Assembly: GCA_937967755.1 (NCBI GenBank)
Contig: CALBTA010000663.1
Coordinates: 1 to 6,744, forward strand
Source of the DNA: an uncultured Planctomycetaceae bacterium
GTDB taxonomy: Bacteria; Planctomycetota; Planctomycetia; Pirellulales; Pirellulaceae
Length of the DNA stretch: 6,744 nucleotides
Direction: 5' to 3'
Shown here: positions 1 to 5,951 of the stretch, piece by piece
How the letters are laid out: each line of letters starts with the position of its first letter
Numbering within the stretch: the first letter of the stretch is position 1
Notes under the pieces: generated by a model
Told to the model about the DNA's origin: nothing
Databases searched by the model: none
The model's input: only the letters and a program-made list of their open reading frames with translations
Program-made: the position numbers and the translations under genes

Positions 1-96
1 TTCATCCGACAACCGAAACGCTTCCGCATCGGTCAGGTCAAGCGACGAAAGCAGTTTGCCAATGGGTTGGTGTTGTTGGGATAGGTCTGCGGTCAA
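1..96 (-). CDS. N-terminal fragment of an unidentified gene, runs off the left edge
   Basis: Read on the minus strand, this stretch is open from an in-frame stop at 108-106 to the window edge. It encodes 32 residues if a TTG at 96-94 is the start. The peptide ends in LTDAEAFRLSDE after a KLLSSLDL helix-like stretch, and its composition looks like real protein rather than shadow reading. There is no ATG or GTG in frame between the upstream stop and the edge, so TTG is the only conventional start. No good Shine-Dalgarno lies upstream of it. The family cannot be named from this fragment. The ending is faintly like the lead-in of some phytanoyl-CoA dioxygenase-like proteins, but that is a weak impression from memory. 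The gene would be divergent from the histidine phosphatase gene, with the 97-278 gap as the shared upstream region. Confidence 0.42.
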   Translation of the reverse strand, partial: MTADLSQQHQPIGKLLSSLDLTDAEAFRLSDE

Positions 97-139
97 TTTA
101 GAAGCTCATATGAATGGTCGAGGAAACTCCATCTTGGAA

Positions 140-166
140 GTAGCACGGATTGCCAATCCGTGGCGC
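140..166 (-). repeat. Hairpin repeat, family A, copy 1
   Basis: The core 144-162 is a perfect 8-bp inverted repeat (CACGGATT / AATCCGTG) around a GCC loop. The reverse complement of 140-166 aligns with 194-220 at 23 of 27 positions, so the two are inverted copies of one element. Such small palindromic elements between genes are a recurring style in planctomycete genomes (general knowledge, not tested here). There is no T-tract, so it does not look like an intrinsic terminator. Confidence 0.7.
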
Positions 167-193
167 TTTCTTGATGGTTCGGTATGCGCGCGG

Positions 194-220
194 GTGCTAC
201 GGATCGGCGATCCGTGCTAC
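194..220 (+). repeat. Hairpin repeat, family A, copy 2
   Basis: The core 199-215 is a perfect 7-bp inverted repeat (ACGGATC / GATCCGT) around a GGC loop. It is flanked on both sides by GTGCTAC (194-200 and 214-220). Compared with copy 1, the loop-closing pair changes from T-A to C-G on both arms, which preserves the stem. The element lies just upstream of the putative -10 box of the phosphatase gene, where a -35 region or an operator would sit. It could therefore affect transcription, but nothing proves that. Confidence 0.7.
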
Positions 221-231
221 CGTCTGGAATA

Positions 232-240
232 TGTTATACT
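232..240 (+). promoter_or_regulatory. Candidate extended -10 promoter for the histidine phosphatase gene
   Basis: TGT followed by TATACT (235-240) matches an extended -10 (TGn plus 5 of 6 of TATAAT). Transcription would start near 247, giving a leader of about 32 nt before the ATG at 279. No recognisable -35 lies at the right distance; that position is occupied by hairpin repeat copy 2. Extended -10 promoters can work without a good -35. The call rests on sequence match alone. Confidence 0.4.
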
Positions 241-278
241 GCTTTGCTTTCCCTTCATTGTGAACTGAACGGATTGCC

Positions 279-920
279 ATGCAGTTGTTTTTGATACGTC
301 ACGCCCAATCGCAAAATAACGCCCAGCCAGAGCACTTGCGCGTTGAAGACCCGCCGATCACGGAGATCGGCCATCAGCAGGCCGAGCGGTTGGCCGAAGT
401 GTTGCCCGCGCTGGAGCTAACCCACCTGGTGACCAGTCCCTTTCGCCGTACGCTGGAAACGACGGAACATCTGCGGCGGGCGGTCGGGTTGAACCCGGAA
501 GTTCGCACCGAATTGCACGAAGTGGGCGGATGCATGCGCGGGCCGTCGGTCGCCGAAATGGTCGGCGCACCTGGGATGAACCGTGAGGAGATCGTCGCCG
601 AGTTCACCGATTACCGCGTCGGTGATGAGATCGGCGAGACCGGTTGGTGGGGCGGCAAGCCGTACGAGTCGTATGAACTTGCCAGCATCAGGGCGAAGAA
701 TCTGCTCTCGCGAACGCTGCGCGAATACGCCGCGACCGATGCCCGGGTGGCCTATGTCATGCACGCCGACTTCAAGTCCATCTTCTTGCAACAATTCTGC
801 GATGTTCCGACCGTGCCATGGAACACGTCGCTAACCCAAGTGACGATCGCCGGCGACGACCTGCGGCTAATTGATTTCAACAACGTCGCCCATCTGCCGG
901 AAGAATTGTTGACGGCGTAG
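279..920 (+). CDS. Histidine phosphatase family protein (phosphoglycerate-mutase-like)
   Basis: This 213-residue protein belongs to the histidine phosphatase superfamily (branch 1), soluble cytoplasmic enzymes that hydrolyse phosphate esters or move phosphate through a phosphohistidine. The RHG-type motif is at the N-terminus as LIRHAQS, with R7 and the nucleophile H8. The phosphate-binding Arg is in SPFRRTLET (R56 or R57), the likely acid/base Glu is E81 in LHEVGG, and the second His is H162 in VMHADF. The active site therefore looks complete. In place of the usual RHG and HG pairs the sequence has RHA and HA, and there is a Trp-Trp pair in a GWWGG segment near residue 123. No signal peptide or membrane segment is seen. 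The ATG at 279 is chosen because the RHG motif starts six residues later, as usual. Its Shine-Dalgarno is poor (only GGA at 271-273). The substrate cannot be told: the family includes sugar-phosphate, nucleotide-related and cofactor-related phosphatases as well as mutases. The hairpins that follow suggest a separate transcript from the downstream operon. Confidence 0.88.
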   Translation: MQLFLIRHAQSQNNAQPEHLRVEDPPITEIGHQQAERLAEVLPALELTHLVTSPFRRTLETTEHLRRAVGLNPEVRTELHEVGGCMRGPSVAEMVGAPGMNREEIVAEFTDYRVGDEIGETGWWGGKPYESYELASIRAKNLLSRTLREYAATDARVAYVMHADFKSIFLQQFCDVPTVPWNTSLTQVTIAGDDLRLIDFNNVAHLPEELLTA

Positions 921-931
921 CCCATCGTGTA

Positions 932-952
932 GGACGGTCACTCTTGGCCGTC
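932..952 (+). repeat. Hairpin repeat, family B, copy 1 (possible weak terminator)
   Basis: GACGGTCA (933-940) pairs with TGGCCGTC (945-952) over 8 bp including one T-G wobble, with loop CTCT. It begins 12 nt after the phosphatase stop and is followed by only three T residues, so intrinsic termination is possible but weak. It aligns at 16 of 21 positions with the reverse complement of 965-985, including the shared CTCTTG loop region, so the two are probably inverted copies of one element. Confidence 0.55.
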
Positions 953-964
953 TTTAGCTCGTTG

Positions 965-985
965 GCCGGGCAAGAGCGCCCGCCC
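965..985 (-). repeat. Hairpin repeat, family B, copy 2
   Basis: CGGGC (967-971) pairs with GCCCG (978-982) around a six-base loop that contains AAGAG. Read on the minus strand, the segment shares 16 of 21 bases with 932-952. As in family A, the two copies point in opposite directions, so they can form either two small hairpins or one larger stem together. Confidence 0.5.
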
Positions 986-990
986 TGCAG

Positions 991-1012
991 TGCTAGCAAC
1001 TTGCTGCTAGCA
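991..1012. repeat. Hairpin of two TGCTAGCA palindromes
   Basis: The self-complementary octamer TGCTAGCA occurs at 991-998 and again at 1005-1012, separated by ACTTGC. The two arms can pair as an 8-bp stem, with a further 2 bp beyond one mismatch. The copies are at once direct and inverted repeats. This is the third hairpin in the gap between the phosphatase gene and the SbcD-like gene. It could be a repeat element, a protein-binding site or part of the operon's leader; the sequence does not decide. Confidence 0.5.
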
Positions 1013-1088
1013 GTGGCGTGGAATCAATGTAGCAACGGCAGCACCTCTGCGTTAGACTACCTCGCTGTCGATTGAGTCAATCGTTCAC

Positions 1089-1119
1089 GCACGGAGGTGC
1101 ACTTAGCGCACGGAGGCGC
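1089..1119 (+). promoter_or_regulatory. Duplicated Shine-Dalgarno block before the SbcD-like gene
   Basis: A 12-nt block containing CACGGAGG occurs at 1089-1100 and again at 1108-1119, with 11 of 12 bases identical and a 19-nt period. The second copy places GGAGG (1112-1116) 5 nt before the ATG at 1122 and is a strong ribosome binding site that fixes that start. The first copy has no suitable start codon at the right distance, so it may be a relic of duplication or a ribosome standby site. Confidence 0.65.
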
Positions 1120-1121
1120 TT

Positions 1122-2486
1122 ATGTCTCGCTGCATACTGCGGTTTCTTCACGCCGCCGATTTTCAGTTGCATCGCCTACCCGCCGGCGTTGCGAAATTGC
1201 CCCAACAGTTACATCAGGTGCTTATCGACGCCCCGCTTGAGGCGGCGCGAAACGTCTTCGATGCGGCGCTGGCCAACGCCGTGGACTTTGTTGTCCTCAG
1301 CGGCGGCATCATCGATGTCGATGAATCTTCGCCGTTGGCGTTGCGGTTTCTGGTCGAACAATTTCAACGGCTGAACGAGAAAAACATTCGCGTCTATTGG
1401 GCGGGGGGACCGCGCGACCTGCCCGGCAAATGGCCCGGCGGCTTGCCGCTGCCCGACAACGTTCACGTCTTCACTACGGACAAAGTCGAATCGCTTTCGT
1501 TCGTGTGCGATGGCAAGCCCTTGGCCGCGATTACCGGCATGAGCAACTCGCGCGACCGCGTTCGGGCAAGCGACTTCCGTGCCGGGCGCGACGGGGTCTT
1601 CACCCTCGGAGTCGCCGCTGGTGAAGCGACGGTCGAAGAACTTTCCAGCCGCGGCGTTGGCTATTGGGCGTTGGGCGGCCGTGAACAGCCTGCCACGGTC
1701 GCGGAAACGCCTGTGGTGATTCGCTACGCTGGTTCCCCGCAGGGCTTTTCGCCGGCGGCCGTCGGCAAGCACGGCGCCACACTGGTGACCGTCGACGACG
1801 CCAACGAAGTGCGCACCCAAGCCCTGGCCTGCGATGTCTTCCGTTGGCAGAACGAACAACTGACCGCCACCACGGCGACCAGCGACGAAGAATTGTTCGT
1901 GATGCTGTCCGAGCGAACCACGCAACTGATCAGCGGCGCGCCCGACAAACATCAGCTTATCCGCTGGTCGATGGTCGTTGACGATCACCTCGGCCAGCAA
2001 CTTCGTCACGAAGGGTTAGGGGACGAGTTGCAGTCGCGCCTGCAACAGCACTTCGCCAACCGGAAGCCCAGTGTCTGGACCTATGAACTGACAACGCAGG
2101 CCAACGACAACGTGCCGGCTGAGTTGTACGAAGAAGACACCATCCTCGGCGACTTCCTCCGATCATTGCGAGAATTCCGCACGTCGAAAGGCCGCTCGCT
2201 CGATTTGGAAACGATGCTGGCCAACGAAATTCACGACGCCGATGCGGCTGCGGCGATTCGGGCGGAAGACACCGGCCGCGATCAGTTGCTGCGCGACGTC
2301 GCGGCGCTCGGCGTGGAAATGCTCAGCGGGGCGGCCGGATCGGATTCCAATGCGGCGAAGATCCAATTCCGCGGCGGCGGCGACAACGGCCCCGGCGGAA
2401 CTTCGATGACCCTCAAACACGACGGCGAGTCTTGGCAAGCCCAGCAAGACATGGCCGCAATGCTTGATGAGGAGTTGGCAACATGA
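1122..2486 (+). CDS. SbcD/Mre11/YhaO-like protein with degenerate metallophosphoesterase active site
   Basis: This 454-residue protein has the layout of the SbcD/Mre11/YhaO family, whose members are Mn-dependent DNA nucleases that work with an SbcC/Rad50 ATPase. The fold landmarks are visible in order: RFLHAADFQL at the N-terminus, DFVVLSGGIID (55-65), VYWAGGPRD (91-99), LGVAAGE (162-168), YWALGG (181-186) and YAGSPQG (202-208). The metal ligands are largely gone. DxH reads D13-F-Q15, GDxxD reads GGIID (Asp to Gly at 62), GNHD reads GGPRD (Asn to Gly 96, His to Pro 97), the LLHG His is Ala 166, and GHxH reads GGRE (His to Gly 186 and Glu 188). Only D13 remains of the main ligand set, so nuclease activity is unlikely. 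The C-terminal part (about 334-403, with LGDFLRSLREF) is helical and may be the arm that docks on the ATPase coiled coil. A Gly-rich linker and a short acidic tail follow. The gene is intact and coupled to the ATPase gene by ATGA, which argues for a selected pseudo-enzyme rather than decay. The family is fairly certain; the alignment is by eye. Confidence 0.82.
   Translation: MSRCILRFLHAADFQLHRLPAGVAKLPQQLHQVLIDAPLEAARNVFDAALANAVDFVVLSGGIIDVDESSPLALRFLVEQFQRLNEKNIRVYWAGGPRDLPGKWPGGLPLPDNVHVFTTDKVESLSFVCDGKPLAAITGMSNSRDRVRASDFRAGRDGVFTLGVAAGEATVEELSSRGVGYWALGGREQPATVAETPVVIRYAGSPQGFSPAAVGKHGATLVTVDDANEVRTQALACDVFRWQNEQLTATTATSDEELFVMLSERTTQLISGAPDKHQLIRWSMVVDDHLGQQLRHEGLGDELQSRLQQHFANRKPSVWTYELTTQANDNVPAELYEEDTILGDFLRSLREFRTSKGRSLDLETMLANEIHDADAAAAIRAEDTGRDQLLRDVAALGVEMLSGAAGSDSNAAKIQFRGGGDNGPGGTSMTLKHDGESWQAQQDMAAMLDEELAT
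2471..2486 (+). promoter_or_regulatory. RBS and ATGA start/stop overlap coupling the two operon genes
   Basis: GGAG at 2471-2474 lies 8 nt before the ATG at 2483, inside the end of the upstream gene. The stop TGA (2484-2486) overlaps that ATG as ATGA. This is a classic arrangement for translational coupling and suggests that the two proteins are made together in a fixed ratio. Confidence 0.8.
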
Positions 2487-5400
2487 AAATCAATGACATC
2501 CGCGTCGACGTATTTGGCGTTTGGAGCGACCTGACCCTCAGTCAGCTTTCGCCCGAGGTGACCGTTTTCTTCGGCCCCAACGAGGCCGGCAAAACCACCC
2601 TGATGCAACTGGTACGCGCCGTGCTGTACGGCTATTCGCCGGAGCGGCGCAGCAAATATTTGCCGCCGGTCTTTGGCGGAAAGCCGGGCGGTTCGCTCGT
2701 CGTGCAAGGCAGCCGCGGTCGGTTCACCATCGACCGCCGGGCCGATCGCGGCGCGGGCAGCGGCTTGGGCCAGGTGAAAGTGCAAGGCGAAAGCGGCTCC
2801 GCCCAAGGGCAACACCTACTGTCGATGATGCTCAGCGGTGTCGACGAATCGATTTTCAACAACGTCTTCGCCGTCGGGCTGCGCGAGATCCAAGAGCTCG
2901 GCACGCTGACCGGCACGCAAGCGGCCAGCCACTTGTTTGCGCTGACCGCCGGCATGGACCGCGTTTCGCTGGTCGACGTGATGCGCGAACTGCGCGAGAA
3001 GCGCGCCGCCATCGTCGCGACCGATGGCGAAAAACAAAGCGACGGCGCGCTCGCCAAACTTATCGCCAACCGCGACAAGCTGAAGGCCGAGATCAAGCAA
3101 CTACGCGGAACGACGTCAAAATGGGTCGAGCTCGTCGGGCAGCTCACCACGAGCGAAGCCCAAACGAAGGACGCCGAAGCCGAAGTCAACGAACTGGAAC
3201 ACCAAAAACGCGTTGTGCAACTTGCCGAGCGCATTCGCGAGCGGTGGCTGGAACACCAGTACACGCAAAGCGAAATCGAACAGCTGGAACCGCTGCCGAT
3301 GCTGCCTGAGGATGCGGTCTTCCGCTACGACCAGCTGACGGCCCAGATCGACGATCTGCAAAGCCAGTGCAACGATTGGAAATCACAGTGGATCGGCCTG
3401 CGGGACCGAGCCCGGGCGTTGCCGATCAACGAAGGGTTGAGGCGGAATTGTTGCCGCGTTGAGGCCCTCGGCGAGCAAGAGCCGTGGCTGAATTCGATTC
3501 GCGAACATATCAATTGGCTGCACGAAGAAATCGGCAACGACGAGACCGAACTGTTCACTGAGCGCGAATCGCTCGGGCTGGGCGATGCGTTCGATTGGGA
3601 CCGGTTGCCCGAAATCCGCGATCATGCCGAAGGCGAACTCAGCCGGTACTGGCAAGCGATCAGCACAGCCCAAGCGAACGTCGAAAAGACCCGCGACGAA
3701 GTCGCTTCGCAGCGCCAAAACGCCAAGCACCTGGACGAAAAATTCGGCGAGGCGCTGCACGTGTTGGGCGAAAGCGATCTGAACGAGGCGATTGAAAAGG
3801 CGGGCGAGCAGGTCGGCATGCTGCACCGCCGCAAACAGCTGGACGAGCGGATGGAAAGCCTCGGCCGGCACCGCCGCGAACTGGAAGAAGAAGGTGACGA
3901 ACTGGCGGAAGAGCAAGCCCTGTCGTTCACGTCGCTGTTCTGGATCGGCGTGCTGTTCAGCTTAGGCATCGTCCTGATCTTGACCGGGCTGATGTACGAA
4001 TGGTTCCCGCTGACCACAACCGGCGGATGGATTTGCGGGCTGGCCGGTCTCGGCGCGGTGTTGGGTTCGCTGATTCTCAAGACATCGCTGGAACGGATGG
4101 CGCTCAACCGCATGGAAGATTGCGACGAGGAGCTGGACCGTGTGTTGCGGCAAATGCGCAAGGCCGATAAGGAAATCGAGGAACTCGACGAACTGTTGCC
4201 GACGGGCAACGGGCCATTGGTTTCCCGCGTGGCGGAAGCCGAACAAACGCTCGCGCGGTTGGAAGAACTGGTGCCGATGGACAGCGAGCGGATCGAAGCC
4301 CGCGGCCGCGACGAAACGGCCCAGGCCCGCGCTCGCCAGGCGGCGGCCGACCTGAAAACGGCCCGCAACAATTGGCGCGAAGCCTTGAGTGCCGCCGGTT
4401 TGCCGGAAGACCTTTCCGCCGACCAGATGCAACTGCTGACCAAACGCTGCGACCACATTACGCAACTGCAAGACCGGCTGACCTCTCGCCGGGATGAATT
4501 GGAAAAGCGGAACGCGGAACTCGTTTCGCTAACCAGCCGCATCAACCGGCTCAGCGACGATGTCGGGATCAAAACCCGCACTCGCGAACCGATGGAACTG
4601 CTGCACTCGCTGGTCAGCGAACACACCGACCAGCAGGGCTTGCTGAAGGAGCGTGACGAATTCCGCAAGCAAGGCAAGGAAGTCAAAGGCGAATACACGA
4701 AGACCTCGAAGCAACTCCGCAAGCTGACGCGCCTGCGCCGCGACGTGCTGCACGAAGCGAACGTGGCGGGCGAGGACGAGCTGCGCGAGCTTGCGGCGCA
4801 GGTCGCCCGTTACGGCGAGTTGACCGAGCGCCGCGAACAGCTTGATTCCGAGATCGAAGCGATCATCGGCGATGTTTCGCTCGATGAAATCGAAGTCGAA
4901 CTGCAATCGGGCGAGAAGGAAGCGATCACCGCACGGTTCGAGGCGACCTCGAACCAGTTGGCCGAAGCCCAATCCCGATTGAAGGAACTGCTGCTCACGC
5001 GCGGCCGGCTGGCGGAGCAGACCAAGGCCCTGGAAGAAGATCGCCGCCTGCCGAAGGCGCAGATGGAACTCGCCTGCGTTGAGGAAAATCTGCGTCAATC
5101 GGCCCGCGGCTGGCGCACGTTGGCCGCCACCAGCGTGGTGCTCGATTCGGTCCGCCACATCTACGAAACACAACGCCAGCCCGCGACCCTTTCCGACGCG
5201 TCGAAGTACCTTTCCCGCATGACCGAGGGGCGCTACGTTCGCGTCTGGACGCCGCTGGATGAAGATACCCTGCTGGTCGACGACGCCCACGGCAACTCGT
5301 TGCGGATCGAAGTCCTTAGCGCGGGTACGCGTGAACAGGTGTTCCTTTCGATTCGCTTGGCGCTGGTCGAGATGTACTCCCGCCGCGGGGCGTCGCTGCC

Positions 5401-5947
5401 GCTGGTGCTGGACGATGTGTTGGTCAACTGCGACGCGGTTCGCACCAAGTCGGCCGCCAAGGTGCTGTGCGATTTCGCCGCCGACGGGCATCAGTTGCTG
5501 ATCTTCACCTGCCACGAACACATCATGCGCATCTTCCAGATGTGCCAGGCCGACGTTCGCAAGCTGCCCGTCCGCAGCGAACTAGGCCCAGCGGAGCTTG
5601 ACGAGTTGGAAGAGGAAGTCGCCGTCATCGAGCCGGAGATCGAAGAGGAAGAGTCGATCGCCGATGTCCTCGACCACCTCGTCATGGAAGAGGAGCAGCC
5701 CGAAGAGGAATTGATCGAAGAGTTGGACGACGAAATCTTCGAAGAGCCGGAGCCGGAACCGGTGGTTGAAATCGAACCCGAGCCGATGGAATACGTTCCG
5801 CAACCGGTCTATCGCGACGACACGTGGCAGGAAGATGTCGTTCCCTCGGATGTCGACAACCCCTTCGCCGAACTCCTGCAAACCGCCGGCACGCGCCGCA
5901 ACGGCTGGACACCGCCGGAAGAACGAGCCTGGGAAGAAATGGACTAA
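2483..5947 (+). CDS. SbcC/Rad50/YhaN-like coiled-coil ATPase with central transmembrane hairpin
   Basis: This 1154-residue protein is an SMC-like ABC-class ATPase closest in style to YhaN (AAA_27 type). The N-lobe (about 1-185) has Walker A GPNEAGKTT at 31-39. A first coiled-coil arm spans about 186-480. Two hydrophobic helices follow (about 485-505 and 513-532) with a short loop between them. A second arm spans about 535-890. The C-lobe (about 895-1031) has the signature LSAGTREQ (945-952), Walker B LPLVLDD (972-978) and a switch His in FTCHEH (H1011). The ATPase halves look complete. Asp 978 stands where Rad50 and SMC proteins have the catalytic Glu; I believe LDD is usual for this family. 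There is no CxxC zinc hook; the membrane hairpin sits where it would be. Residues 1032-1154 form an extra tail, very rich in Glu and Pro, ending in a DNPFAELL and Trp-containing segment. E. coli SbcC has about 1050 residues, so the core is of normal size and the tail is the addition. Known relatives tether or process DNA ends with an Mre11/SbcD partner, which is the upstream gene here. With that partner degenerate, the role is unknown; a membrane-linked DNA or chromosome function is inferred. Confidence 0.88.
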   Translation: MKINDIRVDVFGVWSDLTLSQLSPEVTVFFGPNEAGKTTLMQLVRAVLYGYSPERRSKYLPPVFGGKPGGSLVVQGSRGRFTIDRRADRGAGSGLGQVKVQGESGSAQGQHLLSMMLSGVDESIFNNVFAVGLREIQELGTLTGTQAASHLFALTAGMDRVSLVDVMRELREKRAAIVATDGEKQSDGALAKLIANRDKLKAEIKQLRGTTSKWVELVGQLTTSEAQTKDAEAEVNELEHQKRVVQLAERIRERWLEHQYTQSEIEQLEPLPMLPEDAVFRYDQLTAQIDDLQSQCNDWKSQWIGLRDRARALPINEGLRRNCCRVEALGEQEPWLNSIREHINWLHEEIGNDETELFTERESLGLGDAFDWDRLPEIRDHAEGELSRYWQAISTAQANVEKTRDEVASQRQNAKHLDEKFGEALHVLGESDLNEAIEKAGEQVGMLHRRKQLDERMESLGRHRRELEEEGDELAEEQALSFTSLFWIGVLFSLGIVLILTGLMYEWFPLTTTGGWICGLAGLGAVLGSLILKTSLERMALNRMEDCDEELDRVLRQMRKADKEIEELDELLPTGNGPLVSRVAEAEQTLARLEELVPMDSERIEARGRDETAQARARQAAADLKTARNNWREALSAAGLPEDLSADQMQLLTKRCDHITQLQDRLTSRRDELEKRNAELVSLTSRINRLSDDVGIKTRTREPMELLHSLVSEHTDQQGLLKERDEFRKQGKEVKGEYTKTSKQLRKLTRLRRDVLHEANVAGEDELRELAAQVARYGELTERREQLDSEIEAIIGDVSLDEIEVELQSGEKEAITARFEATSNQLAEAQSRLKELLLTRGRLAEQTKALEEDRRLPKAQMELACVEENLRQSARGWRTLAATSVVLDSVRHIYETQRQPATLSDASKYLSRMTEGRYVRVWTPLDEDTLLVDDAHGNSLRIEVLSAGTREQVFLSIRLALVEMYSRRGASLPLVLDDVLVNCDAVRTKSAAKVLCDFAADGHQLLIFTCHEHIMRIFQMCQADVRKLPVRSELGPAELDELEEEVAVIEPEIEEEESIADVLDHLVMEEEQPEEELIEELDDEIFEEPEPEPVVEIEPEPMEYVPQPVYRDDTWQEDVVPSDVDNPFAELLQTAGTRRNGWTPPEERAWEEMD
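3935..4078 (+). other. Transmembrane hairpin coding segment inside the SbcC/YhaN-like ATPase
   Basis: Residues 485-532 contain two hydrophobic segments. The first starts LFWIGVLFSLGIVLILTGLM. The second starts GGWICGLAGLGAVLGSLIL. They are separated by about ten residues (EWFPLTT region). Highly charged coiled coil flanks them on both sides: Glu-rich before, and Lys 533 then Arg soon after. The short loop implies a hairpin crossing the membrane twice, with both coiled-coil arms and the ATPase head in the cytoplasm. Confidence 0.8.
5576..5944 (+). other. Acidic C-terminal tail coding segment of the SbcC/YhaN-like ATPase
   Basis: Residues 1032-1154 lie beyond the ATPase C-lobe. In 1037-1104 I count 28 Glu and 5 Asp in 68 residues and no Lys or Arg, with Glu-Pro alternation (EEPEPEP, EIEPEP). 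The last 50 residues are less acidic and contain DNPFAELL and WTPPEERAWEEMD. The segment is probably disordered and could mimic nucleic acid charge, bind a basic partner, or act as a flexible linker to a short docking motif at the end. Confidence 0.75.
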
Positions 5948-5951
5948 TGTA

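Noticed and set aside
56..268. 70-residue plus-strand ORF across the left intergenic region
   Set aside because: It runs through both hairpin repeats and the promoter, overlaps the likely minus-strand coding start, and its peptide resembles no protein; it is a chance ORF.
1053..1058. TAGACT as a -10 box for the operon
   Set aside because: It matches only 4 of 6 consensus bases, has no extended -10 and no convincing -35 at the right distance; too weak to call.
1072..1374. 100-residue plus-strand ORF overlapping the start of the SbcD-like gene
   Set aside because: It needs a TTG start without a fitting ribosome binding site and is out of frame with the clear family protein that starts at 1122.
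3446..3457. Cys-Cys pair in RRNCCRVE as a possible zinc hook
   Set aside because: The hook needs CxxC at the coiled-coil tip; this pair is adjacent cysteines in the first arm, far from the midpoint where the membrane hairpin lies.
3622..4722. Long minus-strand ORF (366 residues) inside the ATPase gene
   Set aside because: It is Ser/Arg-rich, low in complexity and opposite to a well-supported gene; long antisense frames are expected in high-GC coding DNA. The same holds for 4529-5521 and 1209-2009.
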